Part shown: positions 8,013 through 16,822 of the stretch, one piece after another
Numbering within the stretch: the first letter of the stretch is position 1
Layout: each line of letters opens with the position of its first letter
NCBI GenBank assembly: GCA_016926405.1
Contig: JAFGOQ010000094.1
Location: forward strand, 1-39,527
Length of the DNA stretch: 39,527 nt
Source of the DNA: Bacteroidales bacterium
Lineage (GTDB): Bacteria > Bacteroidota > Bacteroidia > Bacteroidales > UBA6680
Direction: 5' to 3'
The notes under the pieces: generated by a model
Database searches by the model: none
What the model saw: only the letters and a program-made list of their open reading frames with translations
What the model was told of the DNA's origin: nothing
Position numbers and translations under genes: made by a program

Positions 8013-8901
8013 AAAATGTTGGATAAATAATTTTACGTCTTGTTCCCTGATAGCATTCAAATAACGAGTTTGTGGTTCGGCTAACAGCAACCATTAGTGG
8101 GCTTCTTTTTCCATCAATTTCAACATCGGTAGTAAGTAATTGTAGAATATCGCGTTTAATAGCTGGTGTTAAATTGTCGTCAATAATATTTTCGTTAAAT
8201 AGCTTATAAACTAATTGGTCGGCAAAAGGTCGGTATGGTTCCATTATATCGTCGGCAAGGCAATACATATTATATTTGTTTGAATGGAACAATCCAAACG
8301 TGGGGTGCATTCCCGAACTTACTAAAGCTCGTGCAACAATGGCTCTTATTATAGCATAAGCATAATTTAATAGCCTATTAGGATTACCTCCGTCGGGGTT
8401 GCGCAAAAAATCATCGTCAAACAACTCTTTCCAATAGTATGCCGCTGCTCGTCCTTCGGTGTTTTTCGGATCGCCTGGGTCTACATTATCTTTTAACCAA
8501 TTAATGCGCGATGCCTCTTTGTTTAGTTTTGTTAATAATGTAGCCTGATTGTTGAGCTTACACTCTACAGTTTGTTTCCAAAGTTGCTTTTTTAATGGTA
8601 ACGAAACTTCTATTTGTGTCCGTATGCGCTCGGTCATTACATGGTTTCCGTTAAATGGCAACATTAACGATGCTGGCAAATGGCTTTGGTTACAGCTTAC
8701 TATAGCTGTTAAATTGTCTTGTAACGACTGTATTAATTGGTGTGTAATTGTTATCTGGGGGTTGTCTAAAACAATAATACCAATATCTTCTACAGGTATT
8801 GTTGCCCGACCATCTTTTTGGTCGGGCTTATCAATAACTAACTGTTTGTTTTTAAAGCTTAAATAGGCTGGGTTACCAAAATATAAAGTTCGTTTTATCA
8901 T
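7990..8901 (-). CDS. cas1: CRISPR-associated integrase Cas1 (type II)
   Basis: A 303-residue protein. The three metal ligands of type II Cas1 are present: Glu149 in [11 protein letters not shown], His206 in GLFHSNKYN and Glu221 in [11 protein letters not shown]. These line up with Glu149/His205/Glu220 of the Streptococcus pyogenes enzyme. The N-terminal beta domain starts [15 protein letters not shown]. With Cas2 it cuts and inserts 30-bp prespacers at the array. It sits 12 bp downstream of cas9 and overlaps cas2. No csn2 or cas4 is present, which fits subtype II-C. Confidence 0.97.
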   Translation of the reverse strand: MIKRTLYFGNPAYLSFKNKQLVIDKPDQKDGRATIPVEDIGIIVLDNPQITITHQLIQSLQDNLTAIVSCNQSHLPASLMLPFNGNHVMTERIRTQIEVSLPLKKQLWKQTVECKLNNQATLLTKLNKEASRINWLKDNVDPGDPKNTEGRAAAYYWKELFDDDFLRNPDGGNPNRLLNYAYAIIRAIVARALVSSGMHPTFGLFHSNKYNMYCLADDIMEPYRPFADQLVYKLFNENIIDDNLTPAIKRDILQLLTTDVEIDGKRSPLMVAVSRTTNSLFECYQGTRRKIIYPTFYEPTSTK

Positions 8902-8913
8902 AGTTGTTAATTT

Positions 8914-11900
8914 TTAATACTCACCTACATGTACTACTCTTCCAAGATGGTTTATTCTTACTTTAATGATATCTTTCAGAGAATCTGTATTTCTAATCCT
9001 TTTATAACTAATGTCTTTTAATTCTTTTTTATCTTCTACTGTAGTCTCTAAATGGAATCTAAATACATAATCTTTTGATGTTATTTTTTGTACCCTATAA
9101 AGATTTTTAGCAATTACCTGCATATTATCTGTCGACAAAAGATCATACTCTTTAGGGTCGAAACCATCGGAAGGAAACAGAAACATTTCGTTGCTTTTTA
9201 GTGTGAACATAAATTTCCAACCTAAATTACTATTGTGTTCTTTATCAATAATTGGTAAACCAGCGTTAACTCGCGATACAGCTTCGAAAAACGAAACCAC
9301 TTTCTCTTGTAGCTTACCTTTTTCGTCTTCGTAAATAGCTATATGGTGGTTGTTACCTGTACTAACAAAATCAACGGGTTGTGATTTTCCGTTACTATCT
9401 AATAGTAGTTCGCCACGGTTATTGCGCTTATCGTGCAGGGCAACAGTGTTTTTAACTCCCGATATTCGAACTCTTTTTAGCGAAACACCTTTCTCTTTGT
9501 TTATCCAAATTGGGTTTTTATCGAGATTAGAAAAAGCTAGTTTACTATTGCCGTTAAACTCTTTTAATCTGTTATAAAGTAGTTTCTGAATACCTAAGTC
9601 AATAACTTTCTCAATTTTAAGCTCGGGGCTTATCTCTTTTCTTATAGTATAGTCAACCTCGTATAACTTAACTTTTACCTTTTCGGGTAGAGTTAAAGTT
9701 TTATCGGCATCCAGATAAATAGGATTTTTTGCTAAGCTGTTTTTTGCAGTAAAAGCTTTCTTAGGGTCGCCACCAAACTCGTTTAATCGTTTTAGTAAAG
9801 CCTCTTTATAAATAGGCTTGGTTACATTATTAATATACTCAGCGGTAAATTGCAAGCCAATTTTCTCCTCTTTTACAACAGCTTGTTTCATGCTGCCGTA
9901 AATAGTCTCTTTGTGTAGCTGCCCTCTGGGTGTTAGCTGTACTTTTGTTAAAGACAACTTGTTGCCACCTTGCTTAGTTTTATTAATATTTTTTGTTACT
10001 ACCTTGTTTTTTGCTTTAAACGAAATTAATATCGACTCTAAATGAGTTTTTGCAGAACCTCTAAAATTATCGAAAGGTTTTTTAAACAGTAGTTTTCCCT
10101 TATCGTTTCTGTAAAGTTCTTTCTGCTCAATACCACTTGCATCGCTTGTTTTTATGCTTCTGGCATTTAAATTATTTAGGTATTGAATAAAGCTATGTTT
10201 GGTAAATGCTATAGTAAGCGCATCCATTGCGTGGTGGCGATGATCGTTACGTTTGCTCCAATCTTTAATTCGTTCTTTTGATTCTCCATTTTTGCCTTCA
10301 ATGGTTTCTATAAGACCTAACTCTTTATATTTTCCGAAATTAAGCTCTTTCATAGTATCAACAAGCCCCCAATCTTCGCGTAATCTGCTAGTAACACTTC
10401 CGGTTGTTGTATAAACCTTACGTATAACTTCGTTCAACATTTGAGTAGCCATTTTTGCTATGTACTGACTATTTCGCAAGTCTCTATCGATAAAGTCAGA
10501 CGGTATATCCTTTTCGGCCATTAATAGTTTCAGGTATTTTCCTTTCGATAAACCATCGGTTTTGGCTTTGTACAGTCGCTCAATTCTACCTTTGTACTCT
10601 TCAACAAACTCTTTATCATATTTTTCTGATATAAAATCGATAGCTGTTTTATCGCCTTTTTCAAGATTTATGTTGCGATATTCTAATGTTTTGTTCGAGA
10701 ACGAATCGTCGAATAGTTTAGCTTTTGGTATAATGTGTTCAATATCTATCTCTTTCGAAAATAACTTTTCGCGAGGAATATAAGTATTTGAATAGAGTGT
10801 TTTAAAGCCGTTGCTCTCTAGTTCGCAGTATAGCTTATATCTAATAATATCGTTGCGTGTTGGGTTCTTAATACCAAACTCTTTGCTTAGTAGATCTCTA
10901 ATTTTTTCGTGATTAATTTTAGCCTTGTTAATATTTAATGTGTCGTTTTCTCTCTCTTTAGCACTCTTTTTTAATTCGCGAGCCAACTCAACTCTAACTT
11001 CATCGGGCTTGCCTAAGTCTGGATCGTCTATAATGGCATTAACCACATTAACCATTTGATTTAGAATTTTCTCTACAACAGGGTTTCTTAAACTGTTCTT
11101 TTTTAGAATGTTTAATTTGTCGGATAAAATACGTGTCTCTATTTCCTCTTTTGTTAGGTACGAAGAGTGATTGTATTTTGCATAGTCGCAAGCTACATCG
11201 TATTGGTTTCCCTCTTTTAAGAAGGGTATAATTTTGCTAATTGCTCGTGCACTTAAGCTACCATAGTCCGATTGTAATCTGATATTTGATAATAAACGAG
11301 CATAATTCTCTTTAAAACCAAAATGCTTCTGCAGAGCTTTTATTACCTCTTTGTCGCTCTCAATAGAGTAGAGTATATGCCATAGTTGGTAGCTAGGCTG
11401 CTTGTCGAACTCGTTACCCGAAAGGTTTGTGTTAAAGTTTAGTATATCTGCGTTTATACCTATTTCTTTAAAAATAGTAGTAGTGGTTTCAATAATTTCT
11501 TCGACACTTATTTTTTCGAAATCTATATCGTACCCCTCTTGGTGTAGTATTGTTTTGTAAATATCGAAAAGAGCCTTGTTTGTATTATTTCCTTCTACCT
11601 CTTTATAATTTATAGACCACTCTTTGGGTTTTTTAAATAGCAATTCAAGAACTTGGGTATCTTTTAATTTGCCACGTATGTTTAATTCGGCAAAAAGTTG
11701 TTTTTTCTGTTCAATGTCTAGATTGTATTTGGTTTTAGTCGACTTCTGGGTTACCTCAATATTATTTATTACTTGCCACACTTTAAATTCTTGAAATAGT
11801 GGGCTCGACTTAGGAATAGCTTTGTGGTATTTCTCGAACTCGCAGTTTGAAATAAGATGCTTCTGCGATTTTAAAGGACGTTGGTAAAAAATTGTTATAT

Positions 11901-12975
11901 CGCGTATTTCGTGCTTAATATTGTTTGTTAATTCTGGATAATATTTTGCTTGCGTTTCCCATATTATTTCAAATTCGTCCATGTAATCTTGTCTGTAGAA
12001 TACCTGATTTTTGAAAGAGTAATTAGGGTTTTCGCTAAGCTTTGCGTGCATAAATTCGCCAACAGTTTGTTTGTTGAAGTATAGTTCTTTACTGCGGTCG
12101 CTAATTGCACCAAGATATCCGCTAGAGCTGTTTAAGTTGTTGTTTACCTCGGCTAATACATAGGCTAGTGAATCTAACGATAGTTTTTCGGTAATAGCTT
12201 TAGAGCGTAATTCAAATGTTTTTAGTTTTTTCTCGTCTCTGCTGCCTTTAATGTCGGCTGTATAAATATTGTGTTCTTTAAGTAAAATTTTTGATGTTGC
12301 CATTTTGCCTACATCCTGCAATTGGTTGTAAGTTTTGGTATTAAGTACTTCGGGGTAGTGGTTTGCATGGTTATTCCATATAGCATCGAATTCGTTTTTA
12401 AGATCGGAGCGATAGAAATCGGGAATAAATTTACCTCCATCTTTCAATAAATTAAAGACAAGTTGTCCGGGGGTACATTTTGTCTGGTACAGTTGTTTTG
12501 CAATTTCCATACCATCAATAAGAGTTCCCTCTTCTTCGTTTTTTGCCTTTCGGCTACTTTTATAGCCTCTTTTTTTATTAATAGACAATAGTACGCGGGC
12601 AAATTCATCTTTTTCAATTTTTTCTTTCGCGGCTTTAGCTCTTAAAAGCAAAGTGTTGTGTGTACTGTTTTCTCCTGTTTCTGTTAAAACAGTATTATCA
12701 TCAATAAACCCAATACTTTTAAGTGTATTAATAAGATTAGCTCGTCGTTGTTTAAAACGTTGTATTCCTCTACGTGCCCCTCGCTTTGAAGTTCTGTCGG
12801 CATTTACAGTTATTGATTTACCCTTTTCAAAATCTGTTTGTTCATCGGTAGAAAGAGGGTTAACTCTAACACCTAAGCGTACTATTTCCGATTTCTCGGA
12901 ACTGTTTTCTGCCTCTTTTACATAAGCCCATCCAATAGATGTGGTTCCTAAGTCGAGTCCTAAAATCTTTTTCAT
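8914..12975 (-). CDS. cas9: CRISPR RNA-guided endonuclease Cas9, type II-C
   Basis: 1353 residues, in the large size class of Bacteroidota II-C enzymes. RuvC-I has Asp8 in ILGLDLGTTSIGW. An arginine-rich bridge helix follows near 62-80 (RTSKRGARRGIQRFKQRR). RuvC-II has Glu663 in VRVELARELK. The HNH domain has His747 in DIEHIIPKAKLFDDSF, with Asn770 twenty-three residues later. RuvC-III has His915 and Asp918 in HHAMDAL. The residue before the HNH histidine is Glu746, where SpCas9 has Asp839. All catalytic positions are intact, so it should be an active nuclease. The operon is cas9-cas1-cas2. The PAM-reading C-terminus cannot be decoded by eye. The start ATG at 12975 gives the normal MKKILGLDLG opening. 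Confidence 0.98.
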   Translation of the reverse strand: MKKILGLDLGTTSIGWAYVKEAENSSEKSEIVRLGVRVNPLSTDEQTDFEKGKSITVNADRTSKRGARRGIQRFKQRRANLINTLKSIGFIDDNTVLTETGENSTHNTLLLRAKAAKEKIEKDEFARVLLSINKKRGYKSSRKAKNEEEGTLIDGMEIAKQLYQTKCTPGQLVFNLLKDGGKFIPDFYRSDLKNEFDAIWNNHANHYPEVLNTKTYNQLQDVGKMATSKILLKEHNIYTADIKGSRDEKKLKTFELRSKAITEKLSLDSLAYVLAEVNNNLNSSSGYLGAISDRSKELYFNKQTVGEFMHAKLSENPNYSFKNQVFYRQDYMDEFEIIWETQAKYYPELTNNIKHEIRDITIFYQRPLKSQKHLISNCEFEKYHKAIPKSSPLFQEFKVWQVINNIEVTQKSTKTKYNLDIEQKKQLFAELNIRGKLKDTQVLELLFKKPKEWSINYKEVEGNNTNKALFDIYKTILHQEGYDIDFEKISVEEIIETTTTIFKEIGINADILNFNTNLSGNEFDKQPSYQLWHILYSIESDKEVIKALQKHFGFKENYARLLSNIRLQSDYGSLSARAISKIIPFLKEGNQYDVACDYAKYNHSSYLTKEEIETRILSDKLNILKKNSLRNPVVEKILNQMVNVVNAIIDDPDLGKPDEVRVELARELKKSAKERENDTLNINKAKINHEKIRDLLSKEFGIKNPTRNDIIRYKLYCELESNGFKTLYSNTYIPREKLFSKEIDIEHIIPKAKLFDDSFSNKTLEYRNINLEKGDKTAIDFISEKYDKEFVEEYKGRIERLYKAKTDGLSKGKYLKLLMAEKDIPSDFIDRDLRNSQYIAKMATQMLNEVIRKVYTTTGSVTSRLREDWGLVDTMKELNFGKYKELGLIETIEGKNGESKERIKDWSKRNDHRHHAMDALTIAFTKHSFIQYLNNLNARSIKTSDASGIEQKELYRNDKGKLLFKKPFDNFRGSAKTHLESILISFKAKNKVVTKNINKTKQGGNKLSLTKVQLTPRGQLHKETIYGSMKQAVVKEEKIGLQFTAEYINNVTKPIYKEALLKRLNEFGGDPKKAFTAKNSLAKNPIYLDADKTLTLPEKVKVKLYEVDYTIRKEISPELKIEKVIDLGIQKLLYNRLKEFNGNSKLAFSNLDKNPIWINKEKGVSLKRVRISGVKNTVALHDKRNNRGELLLDSNGKSQPVDFVSTGNNHHIAIYEDEKGKLQEKVVSFFEAVSRVNAGLPIIDKEHNSNLGWKFMFTLKSNEMFLFPSDGFDPKEYDLLSTDNMQVIAKNLYRVQKITSKDYVFRFHLETTVEDKKELKDISYKRIRNTDSLKDIIKVRINHLGRVVHVGEY

Positions 12976-13005
12976 ATATATGTTTTGTATTTAATAATTA
13001 TCGTC

Positions 13006-13013
13006 TATATTTG
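13006..13013 (+). promoter_or_regulatory. tracrRNA promoter (-7 element)
   Basis: TATATTTG matches TAnnTTTG. A -33 TTTG lies at 12984-12987, 18 bp upstream. Initiation would fall near 13017-13020, exactly at the start of the anti-repeat. Confidence 0.75.
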
Positions 13014-13016
13014 TCG

Positions 13017-13101
13017 TACAAATTGAAAGTAATCACAATAAGGATTATTCCGTTGTGAAAACATTTAAAGCGGCTTTTCTTCTGGAGTGTCGCTTTTTTT
13101 T
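13017..13101 (+). ncRNA. tracrRNA
   Basis: The anti-repeat at 13017-13039 (TACAAATTGAAAG, then TAATCACAAT) is complementary to repeat bases 1-24, with 13 continuous pairs, a bulge and a second paired block. Next comes a nexus-like segment AAGGATTATTCCGTTGTGAA, typical of II-C tracrRNAs. A final hairpin follows, AAAGCGGC (13067-13074) with GTCGCTTT (13089-13096), running into a T run at 13094-13101. The RNA is about 85 nt. It is transcribed away from cas9 and shares the 41-bp gap between its anti-repeat and the cas9 start. Confidence 0.92.
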
Positions 13102-13306
13102 GCTTAAATGTTTCATGTACACCAAAATTTTATAGTAGGTGAATATACATTAAAGCGGTTAGGTTGTTTTCTGTAGCCCTTTTTTATGACCGTTAAATAT
13201 AGCCATTATTGATTTATTGTAGGTTTGTTTGTAGAGTGTTTTTTGTTGTAAAATAGTAGTTGTTTTTATACTGTTTTTATTTGCTGCTGTAGGGTTGAAA
13301 AAAACG
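13102..13306. other. Intergenic stretch after the tracrRNA
   Basis: About 200 bp of AT-rich sequence between the tracrRNA terminator and the minisatellite. No ORF, RNA or exact -7 element for cas9 was recognised. The cas9 promoter should lie here or overlap the tracrRNA gene. Confidence 0.4.
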
Positions 13307-13670
13307 TAACGTGGTTTCACCCAAAACCTAACATGGTCTTACCCAAAACCTAACGTGGTCTTACCCAAAACCTAACGTGGTTTTACCCAAAACGTAACGT
13401 GGTTTCACCTAAAACCTAACGTGGTTTTACCCAAAACCTAACGTGGTTTTACCCAAAACCTAACGTGGTTTCACCTAAAACCTAACGTGGTTTCACCCAA
13501 AACGTAACGTGGTTTTACCCAAAACCTAACGTGGTTTCACCTAAAACGTAACGTGGTTTTACCCAAAACCTAACGTGGTTTCACCCAAAACCTAACGTGG
13601 TTTCACCCAAAACCTAACGTGGTTTTACTCAAAACCTAACGTGGTTTCACCCAAAACCTAACGTGGTTTT
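13307..13670. repeat. 22-bp minisatellite, 16 full copies plus a partial one
   Basis: Head-to-tail 22-bp units start at 13307 and every 22 bp to 13637, with a partial unit at 13659. The core is AAAACC-TAACGT-GGTTTT, itself an inverted repeat with a 6-nt loop. Units vary at few fixed places (GGTTTT/GGTTTC, ACCC/ACCT, AACC/AACG). There are no spacers, so this is not a CRISPR. It sits between the tracrRNA and the HU-HIG gene. No ORF runs through it. Confidence 0.97.
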
Positions 13671-13728
13671 TTATCCTTAGTGTGGTGTGTGATTCTCGAG
13701 AAGGGTATTACTATTGTATGAAGCAAAA

Positions 13729-13755
13729 AAAAAGGTCTTTAAAAAAGACCTTTTT
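13729..13755. terminator. Terminator downstream of the HU-HIG gene
   Basis: A stem of about 11-12 bp (AAAAAGGTCTTT/AAAGACCTTTTT) with a short A-rich loop lies just past the stop and has T-rich flanks on both strands. Confidence 0.85.
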
Positions 13756-13763
13756 CATAGTTT

Positions 13764-14147
13764 TTAGTTTTTCTGGTAGGTAAGATTATTAAGAATAAAT
13801 TTTAAATCTTTACCCGGAGTGAAGAGAGCTTTTGCACCTTTAATGCTGCGCGATGTAACCTTGTCGGCACTATCTTCGCCATTACTGCTAATGCTAACTC
13901 TTAGGCTACCTAATTTACCTAGGCGAACAATTTTGCCATCGGCCAACGAAGCTTGCATAAAGTCAACCAAACCGTATATTACCGCACTAATATCGGCACC
14001 GCTAACAGTACTAATTTTCTCTACTCCTTTAATTAAGTCTTCTAAACTTAACTCTCCAGATGTTACAGCGTTGGCGTAAAACTTTTTTTCGCCGCCACCA
14101 ACAACTCCCGGCTTACCTTTTTCAATAATATTATACTTTATAGACAT
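13764..14147 (-). CDS. HU-HIG family DNA-binding protein
   Basis: 127 residues with the HU/IHF-like fold of the Bacteroidota HU-HIG family: N-terminal SIKYNIIEKGKPG, a helical region LSLEDLIKGVEKISTVSGADISAVIYGLVDFMQ, then the beta arm KIVRLGKLGSLRVSISSNGED. The C-terminus ends in FTPGKDLKFILNNLTY. It is likely a nucleoid-associated architectural protein. It has its own terminator and lies between the minisatellite and tRNA-Pro. Its binding sites are unknown; the tandem hairpin repeats 100 bp downstream are an obvious but untested candidate. Confidence 0.88.
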   Translation of the reverse strand: MSIKYNIIEKGKPGVVGGGEKKFYANAVTSGELSLEDLIKGVEKISTVSGADISAVIYGLVDFMQASLADGKIVRLGKLGSLRVSISSNGEDSADKVTSRSIKGAKALFTPGKDLKFILNNLTYQKN

Positions 14148-14576
14148 CTATAAAAATTTAGGTTAATAAAATGCCCTAATGGGCGTTAACTACAATTTTG
14201 TGTATTTATGATATTCTTAATGTAAATTTAAAATCTGTTGAACTAACACTATTTGTCGAAAACAAATCTTTTATATCACTGTGTGTTTTAAATTTACGTC
14301 TGTTAAAGTAATAATTATTTTTTAAAACTCTATACGACGGTTATGAAAAAAATAAAAAAAATAACAAAATGCATTAATTTTTTTCTGAAACCATTGTATT
14401 TACTGATGTTTTAGTAATCAGTGTGTTTTAATCTTTTTAAGAAAAATTTATCTTGATATAGTTTTTTTGTCTTCATCTGATTTGGTGAAGACCTTTTTGG
14501 AATAAAAACAAATGCCTGCGAAGGGTTTTGTTTTTTGTAATATTGTTGGAGTGATTGTAATTAGTGAAGAAAATAG
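14148..14576. other. 429-bp intergenic region with inverted repeats
   Basis: No gene seen. It contains a 12-bp perfect inverted repeat GTAAATTTAAAA (14222-14233) / TTTTAAATTTAC (14286-14297), with a smaller hairpin ATTTGT-cgaaa-ACAAAT nested inside at 14251-14267. There is also a GCCC-TAAT-GGGC hairpin near 14173 and a hairpin GTCTTCA/TGAAGAC (14469-14492) followed by T5 on the plus strand. Long A tracts occur around 14345-14365. Confidence 0.6.
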
Positions 14577-14650
14577 TCGGGATGACAGGATTTGAACCTG
14601 CGACCCCTGGTCCCCCAGACCAGTACGCTACCGGACTGCGCCACATCCCG
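14577..14650 (-). tRNA. tRNA-Pro (anticodon GGG)
   Basis: The minus strand folds as a cloverleaf: acceptor CGGGATG/CATCCCG with discriminator A, D-arm AGTCCGGTAGC, anticodon stem CTGGT/ACCAG around loop CTGGGGG (anticodon GGG), and T-arm GGTTCAAATCC. It is 74 nt long. CCA is not encoded. Confidence 0.97.
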
Positions 14651-14753
14651 AACTAGAGTGCAAATAGAGTAAATATTATTGAATATTTCAATATGTTTTT
14701 TGTTTTTTCTTTTGCTTAATTATTCTAATAGATCTTGAAGAGGAGAGTTTGTT

Positions 14754-14809
14754 AGTGAAATAGTGATATAGTGAAATAGTGAAATAGTGATATAGTGAAA
14801 TAGTGATAT
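14754..14809. repeat. 8-bp microsatellite, 7 copies
   Basis: Units AGTGAAAT and AGTGATAT are interspersed in a run of seven without gaps. It lies about 70 bp upstream of the -7 element of the MFS gene. Confidence 0.93.
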
Positions 14810-14880
14810 GGTAGTACAGTAATATTGTGTTTTAGGCATTCACACTTACCAACTAGTAACTATATAACTATTAACTTTTT

Positions 14881-14888
14881 TATATTTG
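14881..14888 (+). promoter_or_regulatory. -7 promoter element for the MFS gene
   Basis: TATATTTG, 20 bp before the ATG at 14909. It supports that ATG over the longer frame in the track. No -33 TTTG was found at the usual distance. Confidence 0.65.
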
Positions 14889-14908
14889 TCGCAAATTTAT
14901 TCGCAATT

Positions 14909-16078
14909 ATGATAAGTAACATTTACAAGTTATATATAATAAAGCTGGCTAAGTGGTTTATGCTGGTTATGCCAATAGTTGTATTGTTTTACGAGAGCAA
15001 CGGACTATCGGTAAGGCATGTTTTTATTTTACAGGCAATTTACTCGGTTTCGGTTGTTGTTTTAGAGATCCCTTCGGGTTATATGGCCGATGTTTTAGGT
15101 CGAAAACTAACTCTTATTAGTGGTGCGGTTCTTGGATTTTTAGGTTTTCTTATCTATTCGTGCTCGTATGGCTTTTGGGGTTTTTTAGTTGCCGAGGTAG
15201 TTTTAGGTATAGGACAGAGTTTTATTTCGGGAGCCGACTCGGCTATGTTGTACGACTCGTTAAAGCAAGATAATCGCGAACACGAGTATGCCAAATACGA
15301 GGGCTTTACAATGTCGATAGGAAATTTTGCCGAGGCAATAGCTGGTGTGGCAGGAGGTTTTTTGGCAACAATATCGTTACGAACACCATATATAATTCAA
15401 ACAGTAATTGCTTTTTTTGCTATTCCAGCAGCAATAGCCCTTGTTGAGCCAAAAAAAGTAACCGACTCGGCAATGCCAGGCTTAAAAGCAATTCTTCGGG
15501 TAGTAAGGTATTCGTTAGTTGAAAACAGAGAGTTGCGCTATAATATAATTGTATCGTCGGTTATTGGTTGTGGTACGCTTACAATGGCTTGGTTTGTGCA
15601 GCCATTTTTTATTCAGATTAATTTACCTGTTAAGTGGTATGGTGTTTTGTGGACTATGCTGAATATTTTGGTTGGTATAACTGCAATATTTGCTTTTAGA
15701 TTTGATAAGCGCTATGGTCAGATAAAACTTGTTACAGCTATAGTAATTGTTATTTCAGTATGCTTTGCTTTGGTTGGATTAATTGCTTCGTACTGGGCTT
15801 TGGCGGTTCTTATTCTCTTTTATTTATTGCGAGGTGTTGCCACGCCAGTGCTGAAAGATTATATAAATAGATTGTGCGACTCTAATATTAGAGCAACGGT
15901 GCTCTCTGTTCGTAATTTTGTAATTAGAATTATGTTCTCGATAATTGCTCCTATAGTAGGATGGATGTGCGATGCTTATAGTCTGTCAATAGCCTTGTAT
16001 TTAGTTGCTATTGTCGTAATAATTGTTGGTGGGGTCTCTTTGGTGTTGCTAAAACAAGTGTTAAATAGTAATAACTAA
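14909..16078 (+). CDS. MFS transporter
   Basis: 389 residues from the ATG at 14909. The 28 extra residues in the track's frame lie upstream of and across the promoter and are not plausible. About 11-12 membrane segments are visible. The MFS motif A appears as GYMADVLGRKLTLISG after the second helix, and a second-half GDK-like loop is present (FRFDKRYGQIKL). It resembles the drug-efflux type MFS proteins of Bacteroidota. The substrate is unknown. The last 18 bp overlap the convergent MBL-fold gene. An upstream microsatellite could alter promoter context if its copy number changes. Confidence 0.85.
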   Translation: MISNIYKLYIIKLAKWFMLVMPIVVLFYESNGLSVRHVFILQAIYSVSVVVLEIPSGYMADVLGRKLTLISGAVLGFLGFLIYSCSYGFWGFLVAEVVLGIGQSFISGADSAMLYDSLKQDNREHEYAKYEGFTMSIGNFAEAIAGVAGGFLATISLRTPYIIQTVIAFFAIPAAIALVEPKKVTDSAMPGLKAILRVVRYSLVENRELRYNIIVSSVIGCGTLTMAWFVQPFFIQINLPVKWYGVLWTMLNILVGITAIFAFRFDKRYGQIKLVTAIVIVISVCFALVGLIASYWALAVLILFYLLRGVATPVLKDYINRLCDSNIRATVLSVRNFVIRIMFSIIAPIVGWMCDAYSLSIALYLVAIVVIIVGGVSLVLLKQVLNSNN

Positions 16079-16822
16079 ACCATCGAACCCCATAATTACG
16101 TTAGGAGGCAAGTTCTCTTGCACTTCGTCGTTTTTGCCAATTTGATGCGAAATGTGGGTGAGATATGCTTTTTCGGGTTTTATCTTTTTAATAACCTCAA
16201 GCGTTTCGTCTAAGCAATAGTGCGATATGTGTTTCTCTATTCGCAGGGCGTTTATAACTAAATGTTTTACCCCTTTAAGTTTTTTTATCTCTTTCTCCGA
16301 AATAAAATTAAAGTCGGTTAGGTAAGCAAAATCGCCAATTTTGTAACCCAAAACAGGTAGCTTAAAGTGTAATCCTCGGATTGGAGTTATTTCGGTATTT
16401 TCTATTTTAAAAGGTTTATTATCAATTGTTTTTAGGTTGATATCGGGCGATCCGGGATATTTTTTTTCGGCAAAAGCGTATGCGAAAGTCTCTTTCAGAT
16501 AATCAATAACTCTGGCTTCGGCATAAAGGTCTACAGCTTTGTTATGAATGTAGTTTATCGATCTAATATCGTCTAATCCACCAATATGATCGCGATGCTC
16601 GTGTGTAATAAGTATAGCGTTAATGTCGGTTGTTCCCGACAATAGCATTTGCTGACGAAAATCGGGTCCTACATCAATAAGAATATTTTTGTTGTCAACC
16701 GAAACTAAAGCCGAGGTACGTAACCTTGCATCTTTACTGTTTGTTGATTCACAAACTTCGCATTTGCATCCTATAACGGGCACTCCTTGAGAGGTACCAG
16801 TTCCTAAAAGAGTTATTTTCAA
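16061..16822 (-). CDS. MBL-fold metallo-hydrolase (PhnP-like)
   Basis: 253 residues. The start KITLLGTGTSQGVPVIGC is typical of PhnP-like phosphodiesterases of the metallo-beta-lactamase fold. The zinc-binding motif THEHRDH holds His74, His76, Asp78 and His79. Further ligands are likely in YLTDFNF and THISHQIG. An N-terminal cluster GCKCEVC (Cys19/21/24), as in PhnP, may bind a structural metal. No phosphonate genes are near, so the substrate is open (cyclic phosphate or nucleotide hydrolysis). The start overlaps the end of the upstream transporter gene by 4 bp, implying translational coupling. Confidence 0.87.
   Translation of the reverse strand: MKITLLGTGTSQGVPVIGCKCEVCESTNSKDARLRTSALVSVDNKNILIDVGPDFRQQMLLSGTTDINAILITHEHRDHIGGLDDIRSINYIHNKAVDLYAEARVIDYLKETFAYAFAEKKYPGSPDINLKTIDNKPFKIENTEITPIRGLHFKLPVLGYKIGDFAYLTDFNFISEKEIKKLKGVKHLVINALRIEKHISHYCLDETLEVIKKIKPEKAYLTHISHQIGKNDEVQENLPPNVIMGFDGLVITI

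Noticed and set aside
8549-8866. Plus-strand ORF inside cas1, and other opposite-strand ORFs of the track (for example 3713-4057, 5222-5467, 12653-12925, 27743-28120, 35089-35520)
   Set aside because: Each lies wholly within a well supported gene on the other strand and shows no recognisable protein features.
12976-13140. An exact minus-strand -7 element for cas9
   Set aside because: No TAnnTTTG was found on the minus strand in this interval; the closest match near 13132 has one extra base, so no promoter is claimed.
13307-13670. The 22-bp repeats as a second CRISPR array
   Set aside because: Units are directly adjacent with no spacers between them.
14402-14422. Inverted repeat ACTGAT/ATCAGT
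   Set aside because: Short, AT-rich and without context; likely chance.
14469-14498. Hairpin GTCTTCA/TGAAGAC plus T5 as a terminator
   Set aside because: It points along the plus strand where no gene or known transcript ends; listed only as part of the intergenic description.
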